Source of the DNA: Stenopsyche tienmushanensis
Lineage: Eukaryota; Arthropoda; Insecta; Trichoptera; Stenopsychidae
Length of the DNA: 64,000 bases
Direction: 5' to 3'
Assembly (NCBI GenBank): GCA_008973525.1
Contig: WACJ01000453.1
Location: 1 to 64,000 of the forward strand
Shown in pieces: positions 26,140 through 38,644 of this stretch (position 1 is its first letter; every line of letters starts with the position of its first letter). A model generated the notes under the pieces. That model saw only the letters and a program-made list of their open reading frames with translations. It was not told the origin of the DNA and searched no databases. The position numbers were made by a program, and so were the translations under genes.

Positions 26140-29100
26140 TGTAATATGAATTCAAAAAAATATCACGAAATAGATGATCTTTTAATATTTCTGTTTTTTT
26201 TTTAATCAACCATGTGATATTGTTTATAAAAATTTACAATTGCAAAAGAAGACTGCTTAAGACTGAATAGGATAAATCTTATATTTGTAAAATTTCTATG
26301 TTTATTGTGGTTTGAGATCCATCTTTATTTTAAAGATAATTTATTTATGCCAATAACAAGCACCTAAATAAATATGACTGTATGATGCAAATCTTATGAA
26401 TTTAAGACTTGGGTGTTGAATTGGTATGTAAGTGCATTTTCATAAATGGGAGTAAAATTATTTACAAAAGCGATTTTCCAGTGCAAAAAATATAATTTAT
26501 CCATGTTTTCTAGTATAAACTGTTAAAAAATCCTATATATTTTATTAAATCGTCTCATTCTTAAACGTTTATGCTGAATGTTTGAAGAGCATTTCATAAG
26601 GAATGAGCTTAGAAAATATTAAAAGAATTGCATTTTACTGAATTGCTACTTTGCAAATCGATTCATTCTTTGTGCAATAAATTTAAGCTGTTATTCATTT
26701 TTAGATTGAAAAAGTACACCCATATTTTTATGAACTTTATCTGGATGTCGCTTTAAATCTTTTCAAACGCGGAACGCTGCCCTCACACATAAATATCCTG
26801 GGCGCAACTTGTCCCATGCAATGTGCATAAATTATAAGAGGAATTTAAAGCCAGCACTTAATGCATTTTATGAAATGAGGTTTGAGAAGTACTGAACTAG
26901 AGCAATAACTCAGGCGTTCGTATACATTCCGGGATAACCTGGATGCGGGATGCAAGATGAGAATTATGTAAGTAAATAACGACGAGATTAAATTGCCTGC
27001 CGCTTAATACACTCAAGACTAGTCCTTAAACTCTATTACACTGGATGCTTGTTTACAACAATAGCAACACTTCTTTGGATCATCCTGGCTGGATATCAGG
27101 TAAGATATCCGCTCCAGATGGGAATTCAGTGGTGTTTCTTCTCCACGGCGCGGTGAAAATAGATCTTATTTTAGATTCCGGGAAAGTTACCGAGGGTTCC
27201 GTTTTTCACGAGGATTTATCGATATCTTATGCTGAGATTCCTCTTTGAAATGTCGAAATGTGCTTTCATAGGAATTCAATTCTAAAGCAATATATTTTGT
27301 GGGTGTTCGGCGTTTTTGATATGCATTTTTTAAGCTTTTGATATTATAAAAAATGCATTATATTATAGCTTATGAATATATATTACTATTGCAATAGTAA
27401 TGATATATATCACATTAAAGCATTCATGAAATTAGAATTAGATAATACTATTAGCCTTATTTTGGAGGCTTATAAGATATACGCAGGCTACTAAGATGAA
27501 TGTATCAAATGAATTAGGGTACGGTATTATCAATTGGGTAGATACAGAATATAAATGGCGAATTGACTTTTTCTCGCAAATTTCGAGGTGCTCATATTCA
27601 ACCTGATTAACATCAAAGGGTGTTTCTTCCTTATGCTATATTCCAAAATTCTAAGCAAATGGTAATTGTATGATACAATGTTGGGTGAATACGTTGGATG
27701 AAGCTAAAGTTCCAGCTCCATCCAATTTATGTCTATTTGTTCACGATACAGTTATGCTGTTATAGTTTTGTTCAGTTACAGATATTTACAAAGCGATATT
27801 TTGTATTGCGAACGTAGGTAAAGGGATTAAAATGGGCAATTGTCTTGACAAAATCGACTGTAAATATTTCGTTATACACGATATATTATATTTCTTGTAT
27901 ATATTTATAGTATGTCATTTTTAAGGATGATTTTAAGCTTTGGAGAGTCGTATGGAGAAGCTATTTCGTTAACATTTGTAGGTCATCATTATTATTTTTT
28001 GAGCATTCCAGGGTCCATCAATCATGATCATAATTACCATTTCAAATGATTTTTTTTTATTGTTTGAGCTAATTATTTTCAATGAAAATCAATATATTTT
28101 CTTTTTGTCGCTCAGTGAAAGATTTTCGCAAGCTTCTTGCGAATATTTTTTTACATTCCATAAAGCAATTTTTCCAGCAAAGTATCTAGCTCTAAGTCGA
28201 TAGTTTCTTTATAGTTTGTTTGCGTCTCTCGTAAAATATCTGCTGGAATAAAGCGTTCCTTATCAATGGAAACCGCCACAATTGGTGTTCAATCTCCAAG
28301 TCACTTTGGCAGATTGCAACCCCGCCGGAAAGCGACCGGTACGTGGGTGGCAAAATAAACATATTAGGATTCTCGTTCCGGCACTAGCATATCTATTCCC
28401 GAGGACATGAGATTTTACGATCGAAGAAGTATCCCTGATTTGTCGCCGGGCCGGATCTGGGTCGATCAGAAACGAGCCCCATCATCAGTCACATCCGGCC
28501 ACCCCCACGCCATGCCGGGGGGATGAGAGATGGGCGTGATTGAATCGATTATTTTTTAATAGGGACGCTCGTGATGGCTTTGACAAATGGCGGATAATTT
28601 GGTGTTGTAAAGGGTAATTTCGTTCCGGTATTAATTAACCGTATTTTTAGAGGGTACATTGAAAAAGGAGCAACACCAACGGCGTCAATATTGAGGGGAA
28701 AATAATTTGAATTAATTATTCAAAACCAATTTTCTGGATAAATATTGCTTTTTCTGGATTTATCGGATAAAACTTACGTGAAATATCGAAATCTGAATGA
28801 TAATTAAAAATGTATTGATATTGAAATATTTACAGATGCCTAGCAGGCATTTTCAGTATCATATTTTGATGATATTCTATTTGATTAATAAGATTGAATA
28901 TATTTTTATTTGTATAACGAAGCTTTGAAATGTATAAATTTGCGTATTCATAGAAATAATTTGAAAGGCAGAAGAGGCGTTCTTCAAAATCACAGTATTT
29001 TATGGTGTAAAAGTGTTCGTGTAATTTTTTTATTCGTCGAGCAATGTAAAATTAAATATTCTTCAAGCTGCGAGGAAACATTTTTAAATAACAATGGTAT

Positions 29101-30520
29101 AATGCTCTTAAAAGTTTTGAGGAACACAATCGATACAGCGTTTGCAATTTTAAAAACATCTCCCATGGGTGATGATCTAAAAAACTTTTAAGAGCATTAT
29201 TACTTGAGAGCCGAGTTCGAAATTTATTCTCGCAGCACAAAAACTTCGCCATGTATAATAGAAAAAAAAGCTTAACAAACGAACTGCGTACTCGGCATTT
29301 CGAAATTATCAAATTTATATTACCAATTTGCGATTGTCCCGCCCGGTTATTGCCACCCCCTCGGTAGGCCCGGGAAACGCGCCCGGGGTTGGGGGCGTAT
29401 TTCCGTGTTATAAAATGTGTTATACTCGTCTGTTCAACAATGCGAAGTTGTAATGGGCACGTTAATGAAAACATTTCGAATACGAGCCACCCTGTAGCAT
29501 ATTGTGCATCGTGGCGAGTGCAAGTGTAATATGGTGTAGCAGTGGCCACTGCACAGGTGTAGTATATTGCATTTTACATGAACTTCCGCAATCTCTGTAA
29601 TTATAAATGTTTAAAATGGATATGCACTCTACCGTGCCGGTGGCCAAATATTCATCAAGCGGGCTGGAAAACAATGTAAATGTCTTCCTTTGTTAAAAAA
29701 CGGAAAGCGGGACTGATCGAATCTGCACCAGGAACGGTCAGAAAATGTTGCATGAGCAAAAAGTGTTAGCCCGCAACCGGTTCATGAAGTAGAACGCGAG
29801 GAGGCACTTTTTTCCTGCAAAAATTATGATCAACGAACATATCGAAAACTAAATAAAATAGTTTTACATGTCATCTCAAGGACGAAAATATTTTTTATTC
29901 ATTCTGTCCAATTGTTATGCTTCCATGAGAACACTCGATAAGCTAAAATATTAAAGTGATTGAGAAGTAGCGCATTGAATAACATGCTGAATAATACATG
30001 TTTTTAATAATAAATATCGGTAGTGCCAAAAATACGTGCCGTTTTAACACTTTGTTTAGAAAAAATATAAAAAAATAAGAGATGTAAATTCTGTAACGTT
30101 TTTCTGCTAAACACTTTGAAATAGTCATATTTCAATTTTTTCTGATCGATCCATTTGAGTGTGAACAATTTTCGCAGAAAAAAACCCTCAAAATGGAATC
30201 AAATCAAATTCATATACGACATTTACTTTCATTTTTTCTTTCCAAAAAAGCAAATTTGTCTCTAGTGTCCATAAAATCTTTTGGGAGATAACTTAGTTGT
30301 CGAATAAAAATGCAGAATGTGGATTGCAAGATATTCACCGGGTAATTTTTCGATGCTGTATAAATCAGATTGTCGGAGTCCTAAAATACTGGATACGAGA
30401 CGTTATATAAGATTGGTGGATACGAATCCAGATCTTTATATTGAAGGATTAGCTGAGATACTCACTCAACGATGTATCGATATTATTTGACGATCAAACT
30501 CATTCAGAACTCATCAATAG
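26140..30520. other. 4.4 kb without a recognised gene
   Basis: AT-rich DNA with GC-richer islands at about 28255-28530 and 29325-29400, and a perfect 20-bp palindrome at 27382-27401. The minus-strand frame at 29052-29549 (165 codons) crosses one island and has no recognisable domain. I treat it as a chance frame. Confidence 0.5.
27382..27401. repeat. perfect 20-bp palindrome
   Basis: ATTACTATTGCAATAGTAAT is its own reverse complement, centred on ATTGCAAT. The outer arms (ATATAT on each side) extend the symmetry imperfectly. It may be a protein dimer site or a chance AT-rich palindrome. Confidence 0.7.
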
Positions 30521-30720
30521 GTATTTTACACCACGACAAACCCAAAACCCCATGCAGCAAGAAATACTATTAAAAAAATAGGAACTTTCATCTAAAGTTA
30601 CAATTGCATCCAACTTATTACCCTGATCTTGATCCTTTAGATTTTTGATTGTTTCTCATATTAGAGCAGTTTTTAGATACAATTTGTTTATGAATTTGGA
30701 GGATATAAAAAATTGCCTTT
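30521..30720 (+). pseudogene. mariner-like transposase remnant
   Basis: I-L-H-H-D is readable at about 30523-30537. After a one-base frame change PHAARNTIKKI follows, and then LHPTYYPDLDPLDF at about 30604-30648. This is the order and spacing of the second and third catalytic motifs of mariner (DD34D) transposases (HHDNARPHAAR, then HPPYSPDLAPxDF). A stop follows the third motif, and LEQFLD continues the homology. No terminal repeats could be assigned. Dead fragment. Confidence 0.75.
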
Positions 30721-30724
30721 TTTC

Positions 30725-33104
30725 GTTTTTTTGTCTCTAAAACAAAGATTGATTAAAATGGTTTTGGATTTTTTTCCTTGCAAATATTTAAATATTTTGG
30801 TTCTTAATGTAAAAGCCTCAAATATTATCGATAGTCTCACTAAAAAAATATAATAAAAATAACCAGTATTCAAAGATGCTTTTTCATGACGGTTTACTAT
30901 AAATATATTATGATTGTTTGGGGATTGGCTCCTTTTTCACTATTCTAATAGCAATTAACGTTGTCTCCTACTGATGTTGGAAGAGCCCATAAACAGATTT
31001 AACCAAAGGTGGTGCAATCCTAGGAAGTTGCTCATATTTTGCTAAACACATAATACAAACTTTGAGATGCAGCAGATTGTTGGACAAAGTTTGTTGTATT
31101 AATAATAGGAAGCATTTACAACGTGTAATTTGTCACAATGCTTACATTTTCAGATGCTAATTTTTCAATAGCATTATATGTCACATGAGGCGTTTAGTTT
31201 TCAATATTTAAAAATACATTTTAAATTGATAAAATCGATCCCAACTATTATTGCATATTTCTAAAATATCTTAATATATATTTTTAGATTTTCATCCTAT
31301 ATATTTTCTCATTATTTTTATTGTCTTTTAGGTATTTTAGGTATCAGTCTAGATTTTATTTTCTTTCGTACAATTTTCAATCCAATTTCGTTTGGGGTCA
31401 ATATTCCTTGTCAATCTATTTTCCAATGTAATAAAAAGCAAATCGATTTTTTAGAACACCCACTGTTTGTTTGTATTATATTTTGGAGTTATAAATATAA
31501 AATTATTAAAAATAATATTAAGATCGTTATAATAAATGGAATGAAGCAATCGATTACGATTGGTGATATATTGTAATGGTCATGTTGGTTTTATGTGGCT
31601 TTTGACCCAAAGAAATGTTATGGAAACAGCCAAAAAAGCCAAACAATAAAATTAATGTAGTTAAAACGATGGCCCTGGGAAGGATTTTGCTTGGCAACAA
31701 AATTATTTTTTAATAAAGAATTATGTGCCTAAAAAGGTCCTTTAGCCTGAGCGGGAACCGAAACTTGGAAATTCTTCGACCATACGAAGAAATACGTGAA
31801 AAACACGTTTAATTGAGAAAAATACCACAAAAGTTACATTTCGGGTCAGACATGTTAATAGGCTTTCGGTCTGAGCATTATTCTCTCATGACGTGTAAAT
31901 TGCCACATTAGCGAGATTAACGAAATTCGTTCACGCGGAATTAAAATGTTATTCCAAGAATATTAGCAGGGAGATTAGCATATTGGAAGTGTGTATCGAT
32001 TTTGATGGCGTGACCTTTAGAATTAGCGGAGGCGCCGCGGAAAAGGTTTGATTATTTCAGGCTCCAAACTTATTTTTCCAGTCGGTGTCTATGGACGAAA
32101 TGCAATTATCCTTGTTAAAATTCAATTTTCAAGCCTCGAGAATAAATTCGATCTGTAATATGAAAAGCTGGGGAGAGAGCAGAAATGAAATTTTCCGATG
32201 CGGAGTAACGCGATTCCTCGTCGGTTGAGTATAATAAAAATATGCAGACGCTCGATGCCATTTTCAGTAATCATTTTAGGCGTCGATGGCGTACAGGAAA
32301 CGCGTAAAACGGAAGACTTATCACACAATAATAGGAATATGTGCCGTGCCAGTTCCCCATAATATTTATTATGGGTATAAAATTGTGTATTATTGATTCA
32401 TAAAAAAAATATTCATACCGATGTAGTTTTGTCTGGGAAAAGTCGGAATTGTGTGGGAAGAATTTTAAAGGGTATTTTTTTCTCAATTTTAATCAAATTT
32501 ACATTTTACAATAATATAATTACTGAAATAGAGCAAAATCAATAATTTACATATTATCTTTGTACTTTTACGTTTACTGCTAAATATTTTTTTAAATACC
32601 ATGGAACCTAAAAGTGATCAATTTTCAAAAAGATTTTTTTAATTTTTCTATAAAAAATATGTTGAAATGATTTTGTTTATTAATTACATTAGTAATAAGT
32701 ATTTTATGGATCTAAATAAATGTGCCATATTTGATGAATAAGGTGAATATGATAGAAGTTCCAAACTTAATTATATTTTCTTGTGCTAATTTTGGCGAAT
32801 CAGGATTAGTGTTATTTTGTCGAAGTGTCCTTTTTGTCATTAACTAAAATCTATAGAACTACTCAGGTGGTATCCTATTATACACAGGTAAAGATCTTGT
32901 GCATTATAAATAATGGCTTAAGAAAAAGAACAGGCATTTGACCCTAAAAAAGCCATTGTTTTTTTGGCACATCCATGGGAAAAAGGTACTCATTTTTTCT
33001 GAGAACAAGGAAAATGCACAGATTATTCTTAGTTAGCTATTCTAGAGAGAGTAGCGATAATTAACAAGGGAGAAATTCATTATTTATTTAATTTACTTAT
33101 ATTA
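30725..33104. other. no gene seen; AT-rich DNA
   Basis: Only short frames with no recognised homology. The stretch may include non-coding remains of the mariner copy at 30521-30720. A balanced-composition patch lies near 31980-32300. Confidence 0.5.
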
Positions 33105-33909
33105 GGGTGTCCCATAAGTTTCTTTCGTTTTCATATTAAGAAATAAAATAAACAATAATTTGTATTACATCAAAATTTATTGAGTAATATATAATCCATT
33201 CTGTTCTATTACCTTTCTTCATCTCTCTGGAAGTCTCATAATGCCTTCTTGCACAAATTTCCCAGGTTTTTTGGCAAAATATTGATCAAGGTACATTTTT
33301 ATATCATTTTTTGAATTAAAATTTTTACCACGTAAAGAATTTTTCAATGAAAGAAATAAATAATAATCTGAAGGGGCAATGTCCGAAGAGTATGGAGGAT
33401 GAGGTAAAACATTCGAGACAAATGATAATCATTTATTTTTGACGAGCAAAGACACATGAGGCCAAGCGTTATCGTGATGAAAAACAACGCCTCGTCTGTT
33501 CGCTTATTCTAGCCATTTTCTGGCAATTGCATCCCTTAGATTGTTTAGTTGGAAACAATATTTTATTAAATTGATCGTTTCACCTTGCAGAAATAGCTCA
33601 TAATAAACTACCCCCTTCCAGTCCCACCAAATGCATAGCAAAACTTTTTTTGGATGTAGGCTAGGTTTAGCTACAGTTAAAGCTTTTAACCCTTGGTCCA
33701 AGACCGTTTACGTTGGATATTCTCATAGAGTATCTCAAGCCACACATTTGAACGATTGATGTAGCCCAATTTTGTCAGATGATTATGGACGGATGTTCGT
33801 AGAATTTCTAACTTGTTAGCTATTTTGCGAACAGTATATCGCGGGTTTTCTTCAACCATGGCTATGATTAGATCTGTGTTCATTTGCGAAAGAAACTTAT
33901 GAGACAACC
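33105..33909 (-). mobile_element. mariner element with internal deletions
   Basis: The left end GGGTGTCCCATAAGTTTC (33105 onward) and the right end read in reverse, GGTTGTCTCATAAGTTTC (from 33909), form 23-bp terminal inverted repeats with two mismatches. Each is flanked by the TA expected for Tc1/mariner insertion (33103-33104, 33910-33911). Minus-strand transposase pieces fill the interior. The length is 805 bp against about 1.3 kb for intact mariners. The first helix-turn-helix and the segment carrying the first catalytic aspartate are missing, so it could move only if supplied with enzyme. Confidence 0.93.
33166..33907 (-). pseudogene. mariner transposase, deleted and frameshifted
   Basis: Reading right to left: a second HTH-like block (VEENPRYTVRKIANKLEI to LTKLGYINRSNVW), fused directly to ENIQRKRSW, which in intact enzymes comes just after the first catalytic Asp. 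A frame change follows, then LHPKKVLLCIWWDWKG and YYELFLQGETIN; then another frame with FHHDNAWPH (second Asp), a stop, and HPPYSSDIAPSDYYLF (third Asp of the DD34D triad); finally FVQEGIMRLPERW near the C-terminus. The first codons of the N-terminal frame lie inside the terminal repeat, confirming loss of the N-terminal domain. It is not functional. Confidence 0.9.
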
Positions 33910-33965
33910 TAATACAATAAAGTTGCTTTAGAGCTTCTGATCATGGACAACGTCAATACATTAAA

Positions 33966-34087
33966 TATAAGATGTACCCATAAAGATTTTCGTTTTTTAA
34001 ATGAATGATTTAAATGCTTATATTTTTATTTAATTTTAAGAGAAGAAGAGAGAATAAAACGAAAACCATTTTGGGTTCTACTTTATA
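33966..34087. mobile_element. 122-bp inverted-repeat element (MITE-like)
   Basis: TATAAGATGTACCCATAAAG... with ATTTTCGTTTT at the left faces TATAAAGTAGAACCCAAAAT... with TTTTCGTTTT read from the right. This is about 30 bp of imperfect inverted repeat around a 60-bp AT-rich core. It lies 55 bp from the mariner relic, and the CCCATAA and TTTCGTTTT wording echoes that element's ends. Probably a mariner-derived MITE; chance is less likely but possible. Confidence 0.5.
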
Positions 34088-34586
34088 TCACAACATTGGA
34101 TTTATTCAAATATAATTTTTGCATGGATATTTTTATCAAAAATCTAGTATCTTTTCATATTTTTGTATTCAAACCTAGAAAAAATATCATCCTGAAAAAT
34201 TTTACTTTGAATTTCTTAGACATTATCTTTACTCATGATAACATCTCTTTTACCTATTTTTATACCACATATTGTCTCAAATTCTATTATTTTATTAACA
34301 ATAGCATGTATTTTGAAAGCTAATAGCTATTTTATAAAAAACATTGGATGCATTACGAATTATTTTACCTAAAAAAGTTAAATATTAAGACTGAAAACTA
34401 ATCTGAAGAACATTTTTTCTTCATAATAGCAATTTATTATACATTCTTAAATAATGAGCGTGATCCTATGATAACAGTCAATATCACTTCAAATATAAAA
34501 TATTTAAAAAAAATATCCTTCTCCAACTTTACATAATTTTATACGAGCTTGATCGTGAATTATAATTTTTAAAATAACGACTACCG

Positions 34587-34870
34587 TCAATCTTGAAATT
34601 GTATTTGTTCAGAAAAATTCTCGACGTTATCCTTATCGGTCAACCCAATAAAAGACGAAGACCAACTCACAACCATTAATCTCAACAAAGAACCAATCTT
34701 ATCTACGTGAATTCTTCCAAGCATTTGGCGATGTTTCTTTGTTCGTGTTATATCTCCTTGCAAACATTTCAAGATGACCTTTGTCCATTTATTCGATTTG
34801 TCATATGACCTGCCCACTGTCATTCCAAATGTTTCACTCTCAAAACTTTATAGCTAGCAATCATGTCTTT
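34587..34870 (-). pseudogene. non-LTR retrotransposon (LINE) reverse-transcriptase C-terminal remnant
   Basis: The minus strand shows QWAGHM in one frame, then NKWTKVILKC, TKKHRQMLGR and a Trp/Ser-rich end in the next. This matches the order of the C-terminal region of jockey/RTE/CR1-type ORF2 proteins (RWAGHVARM, RWTKxxLEW, KRxxGRPxxRW, W...AQDR). A frameshift and several substitutions interrupt it. The rest of the element, including the catalytic YADD motif, is absent, consistent with a 5'-truncated old insertion. Confidence 0.6.
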
Positions 34871-34874
34871 TTAG

Positions 34875-36670
34875 TGTGCTTCTTTTATGATCATGTATCT
34901 TCATTCATCGCATTTATTGTTTTATATTTCTAGAGAGTTGCTATGAATTTGCAATTTATAAAAAAAATAATAAACCTAATGATATCAAATCATAATTCCA
35001 AACAAGCAAAGATCGACTATTTGTCGTTTGAACGTTATTGGACCCTTTTCAAAGTATCTTTATAAGATTTTTTTTACAAATTCTCAAGAACATGGGTATA
35101 AATTGACATCGGAAAGAATTTGTATTTGTATAAATAATTAAATTAGAGTAGTCTTTTTTCACATGCTTTTGTATTCCATACATTTAAAGTCTCGATCGTC
35201 GACGGCGAGGACAAGCGCGGGACCTTTTTACGCATCTTTGAATGGCAAAGTAATCGTTATTCCGCAAATTTAAGAGACAACCTTCGCCGTATATCCCACA
35301 AGGGCCACATAATATATATGACAAGGAACACGGTGAACTTTGACGAAGGTTAGAGTTAACTTATAAAATTTGACAGTGTACTATATGCGCTTATTCAGGT
35401 CTCATTTAATTCTTGGAATCTTGGCAGTTAACGTCGGTGAACTTGGGGGGCGCAAAAGTTTCCATAAACACAAATGAATATTTTATTACCTTTTCGAAGA
35501 TGTTAAGATTTGTGGAAGTTTAAAGTGGAAAAATAAAGAAGTTTTTAACTACGTAGGGTAAAGTTTGACGGGGAGATTTTTTCTGGATTTCATCATATTA
35601 TTAATGTGTTTTTTTTTTATTCTGGAAGTAGAACATCGAGTATCTCATCGCGAATTTAAAAGTAAATTTGATTATAATAGCTCCAAGGAAAAAAATCTTT
35701 TCATGAAGTAATAAAATTTGAACGCCTTAAAAAATTGTCGCACAAAAGGCACTCAGAGAATATCATCCCCCATTTTATTCGTCAAATGAGATTATCGATT
35801 ATCAATATTTTTCCTCTTTTTAAGCTACTATATCCATTATGGAATAAAGACGATCTCCATGGGAGACTTTTCTAGAGAAAGGACTTTCGTATGATGATTT
35901 CATAGATGATCCTGTACGACATTATTACTCTTTCAGATTTAGGAAATCAAAGTAAATTTGTATTATCCACAATAAGCATTTCAACCCATACTTTATAATA
36001 TCCGCTTTTTTTGCCATTAAATAATATTATTATTTTATAAATAATATTATTAGTATTGCTTTTTAGTTATATGTAACTAGGATACGTTTGATATGAGCTG
36101 TCGCCATTGGGATATTGCCACTGTCATTTTTTTTCAGCAAAAGCTCAAAATGATATCAAAATGGGTAGACATGACTTTTGCATTAGTTCATAATTAAATT
36201 AAATGCGGACAAACCACAATAGAATGCATTCAAAGAGCATGAAACCGACAACACGTATCTGTGTTCATATCGCATAAATGCATTTGTTATCGACGTGTTA
36301 ACAGCATTGAATCTATTAAATCGGTGTAACACGAAAAAGCTGAAGAGAAAACGGATATTGCATAGCTTTCCCGGTGACTATAAATCAACTCCATAAATGA
36401 AATTTCACGTGGATTTCTTTTAAAAAGTTTAATATTTCAGAATGATTTATTGTCAATGCAGGAACACCATTAAAATATCCACAAAAATCAATCAATTTTA
36501 AAATACAAACGATTTCAGAATTGAAATTTGTCTGAAAATTCTCTAAAGAAAAGACGAGATCAAATCAAAAAAAATAACCACATTTTGAGATGTATCTTTT
36601 TAGGATCAGTTTATATCGAAATACGTTTATCCTATTCTATAACTTGCTGTTATGCTGTATTGATGTTATT
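34875..36670. other. no gene seen; AT-rich DNA
   Basis: No domain or transposon ends recognised. An inverted repeat of AATAATATTATTA type lies around 36020-36055. Confidence 0.55.
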
Positions 36671-37103
36671 TAATATATAAAAATGAATTGGGTTTTGTTC
36701 GTTCGAAATGCGTTGCCATACCGTTCATTGAATTGCAATAAAACTTCGTCCACTTATTGCTAAGGATTTTGCAAGTAACATAGGCATAGTCTAATATATA
36801 AAAAATAATATTTGTTTGTCCGTATTTAATGCGTTGCCATACCGTTCATTCGATTGCAATAAAACTTTGCCAACTTATTGTTTGCACTTTCTCAAATAAT
36901 ATAGGTATAGTATAATTAACTTAGTCAATCGATCTTATATATAAAAATCAATGATTGTATGTTTGTTCATATTTATAATAAAACCAACAAAATTAAATAA
37001 ATTTTATTCTTTCTATCATTGCTAATTAAACAAGATAACTCTTTCAAAATTCAAACAATATTTTTAGAATTGCTGTGATAGCAATGCGCCGGGTACCAGC
37101 TAG
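36671..37103 (+). mobile_element. non-autonomous Helitron with repeated 5' ends
   Basis: The 3' end shows the Helitron signature. A perfect hairpin ATTGCT/AGCAAT (37069-37085) is followed by GCGCCGGGTACCAG and terminal CTAG at 37100-37103, next to T. Upstream, three units start TAATATATAAAAA or TTATATATAAAAA (36671, 36792, 36935) and continue with TTGTTYGT. Units 1 and 2 share AATGCGTTGCCATACCGTTC and TTGCAATAAAACTT. Neither Rep nor helicase sequence is present. It matches the short Helitron-type elements common in insects. Confidence 0.82.
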
Positions 37104-37807
37104 TGTAGTATAAAAACGCAACGATACGGATTTTAAAGAGTAAAACGGTGACTAGTAGATTCGTTTTCCATATGCTGTCAAAAAAAGCTATGGTAAAATT
37201 TTAATTTGATTTGTATATTACAATAATATCAAATGAAAAAAATATGCATTTGGCTTTTTAAAATGTGATAGTATATGGTGTGACTATTGATTTATTAAGG
37301 GCGTTCATAACTACAATATATAAAATCTAGAATTTAGCAAAAATCAAAAAGCCACAAAAATGTGTATGTAAAGTTTCTAAAATGAACTAATTTGGAGCAA
37401 ATATAAAGGAGTATTTCATTTTGTGAAAAATATATTGGACATGATGTGGAAGCAATTTCTGAAGAAATATGTCAAAAAATGAAATTTTTCGTTCTGGTAA
37501 ATAAACAGATAGGCATGTCTCAAATTACGAAAGATAGATACATATTAGCATGAATAATTTACAGCTATATTTATGAAATACTTGGAGGTAAAAATATTTT
37601 GGAGTATTTTCGTCGACCCAGGATATGTTCCTATGTTTATTATTATAATAAAGTCTACACACAGATTTTTAGGCATGGTAAAGAAATTTTGCAGTTAGAA
37701 CACATTATTCAAAATAAAAATACAATTGAAGAGATCAATACCCAAAAAATATAACTCATCAATATAGGCTGGCATTAAAAGGGTTAAGAAATTTAACCTA
37801 TGTATTA
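37104..37807. other. no gene recognised
   Basis: AT-rich, with the only semi-suggestive stretch at about 37480-37620 (GMSQITKD and RRPR in one frame). It loosely recalls the HTH region of Tc1-type transposases but is too weak to call. Confidence 0.45.
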
Positions 37808-38247
37808 GATATTCCCATAAGTTACGTCGTTTTTTTCAATGCAATTCAATATATTTTTTCTTAATGTTTATAAAACTTTTCTTACATAAAATAGACCAAC
37901 GAGATGGATCATTCACTTTGAATCTCGTATTTCATGTTTGAGCTATCAAGTCATCGTTGGCATTTTCTGACATCCTGTTATCAAAAATCTCGTAGATGTT
38001 CTCGCCTCTGTAGTTTTTTTTATATATGCTATTGAAAAAGCATACAGCTTCGCAGATCTTGTTCCGACGGACATGTCTTTCCCATTGTCTTTAGAGGGTT
38101 AAGGGGATCGATTTTTTTTGTCTCAGGCTGACAAACAGGTTGACACTCGTACGAGAAACTTCAAAACATGTCCTTACTACTCAATAGACCGAAGAAGGCA
38201 GTTTTGAAGAGGGTGCATCAAAAAAACCCAAAACTTATGGGAGCATC
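37808..38247. mobile_element. 440-bp mariner-type MITE
   Basis: The left end GATATTCCCATAAGTTACG and the right end read in reverse, GATGCTCCCATAAGTTTTG, match at 14 of the first 16 positions and continue through T-tracts to ATGCA. TA flanks both sides (37806-37807, 38248-38249). The interior has no recognisable transposase. The core TCCCATAAGTT is also in the ends of the mariner relic at 33105-33909, so a related transposase probably mobilised it. Confidence 0.8.
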
Positions 38248-38369
38248 TAATGCCATTTTTATATGGACACGTCCTCTTTATTTGCACGATATTATTTGGA
38301 ACGTATTTTCTGTTCAAAAAAGCTAACATGGGCCAAAATTTCCTAAAAAAGACATTATCTTGGGCCAAC

Positions 38370-38640
38370 TGGAGTCAAAAGCTGGTGCAAATTGCAGGAA
38401 GCTATCGCTTTAAAAATCCATCTCTTGGCCAAGAGATAGAACAGCATCGCTTATCAATTTATAAAGGTTTGTCCATGGATGAATTACTTCAAAGATGCAA
38501 TAGATTGGGTGGCAATACTCGACATTTAACTCGACGATTTGGCGATTGGCTTCAAAGCACCTACATTTTGGTTTGGTGAAAAATTGTTCCTCAATCCAAG
38601 AATTAGCTTATTATGCCGAAATTTAGTATTGTATTTAAAA
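38370..38640 (+). pseudogene. Mutator-like transposase domain fragment, copy 1
   Basis: Starting at KSWCKLQ (38372 onward), the frame continues to LSMDELLQRC, a short insertion, then GGNTRHLTRRFGDWLQS. Copy 2 at 42905-43339 has the same sequence in better shape (KSWCKWQ, LSRDELLQRCLGGHTENANE). The pattern SWCxWQ, DELLxRCLxGxTQNxNExxNxxxW is one I know from many arthropod proteins with a Mutator-like transposase domain. Here the N-rich block is scrambled. It is a fragment of a larger element, and its boundaries are unknown. Confidence 0.65.
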
Positions 38641-38644
38641 ACAT

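Noticed and set aside
29052..29549. 165-codon minus-strand open frame as a gene.
   Set aside because: No domain or homology recognised, crosses unrelated composition zones, and has no splice or promoter evidence.
37480..37620. Tc1-type HTH remnant (GMSQITKD ... RRPR).
   Set aside because: The similarity is too short and broken by a stop; kept only as a remark.
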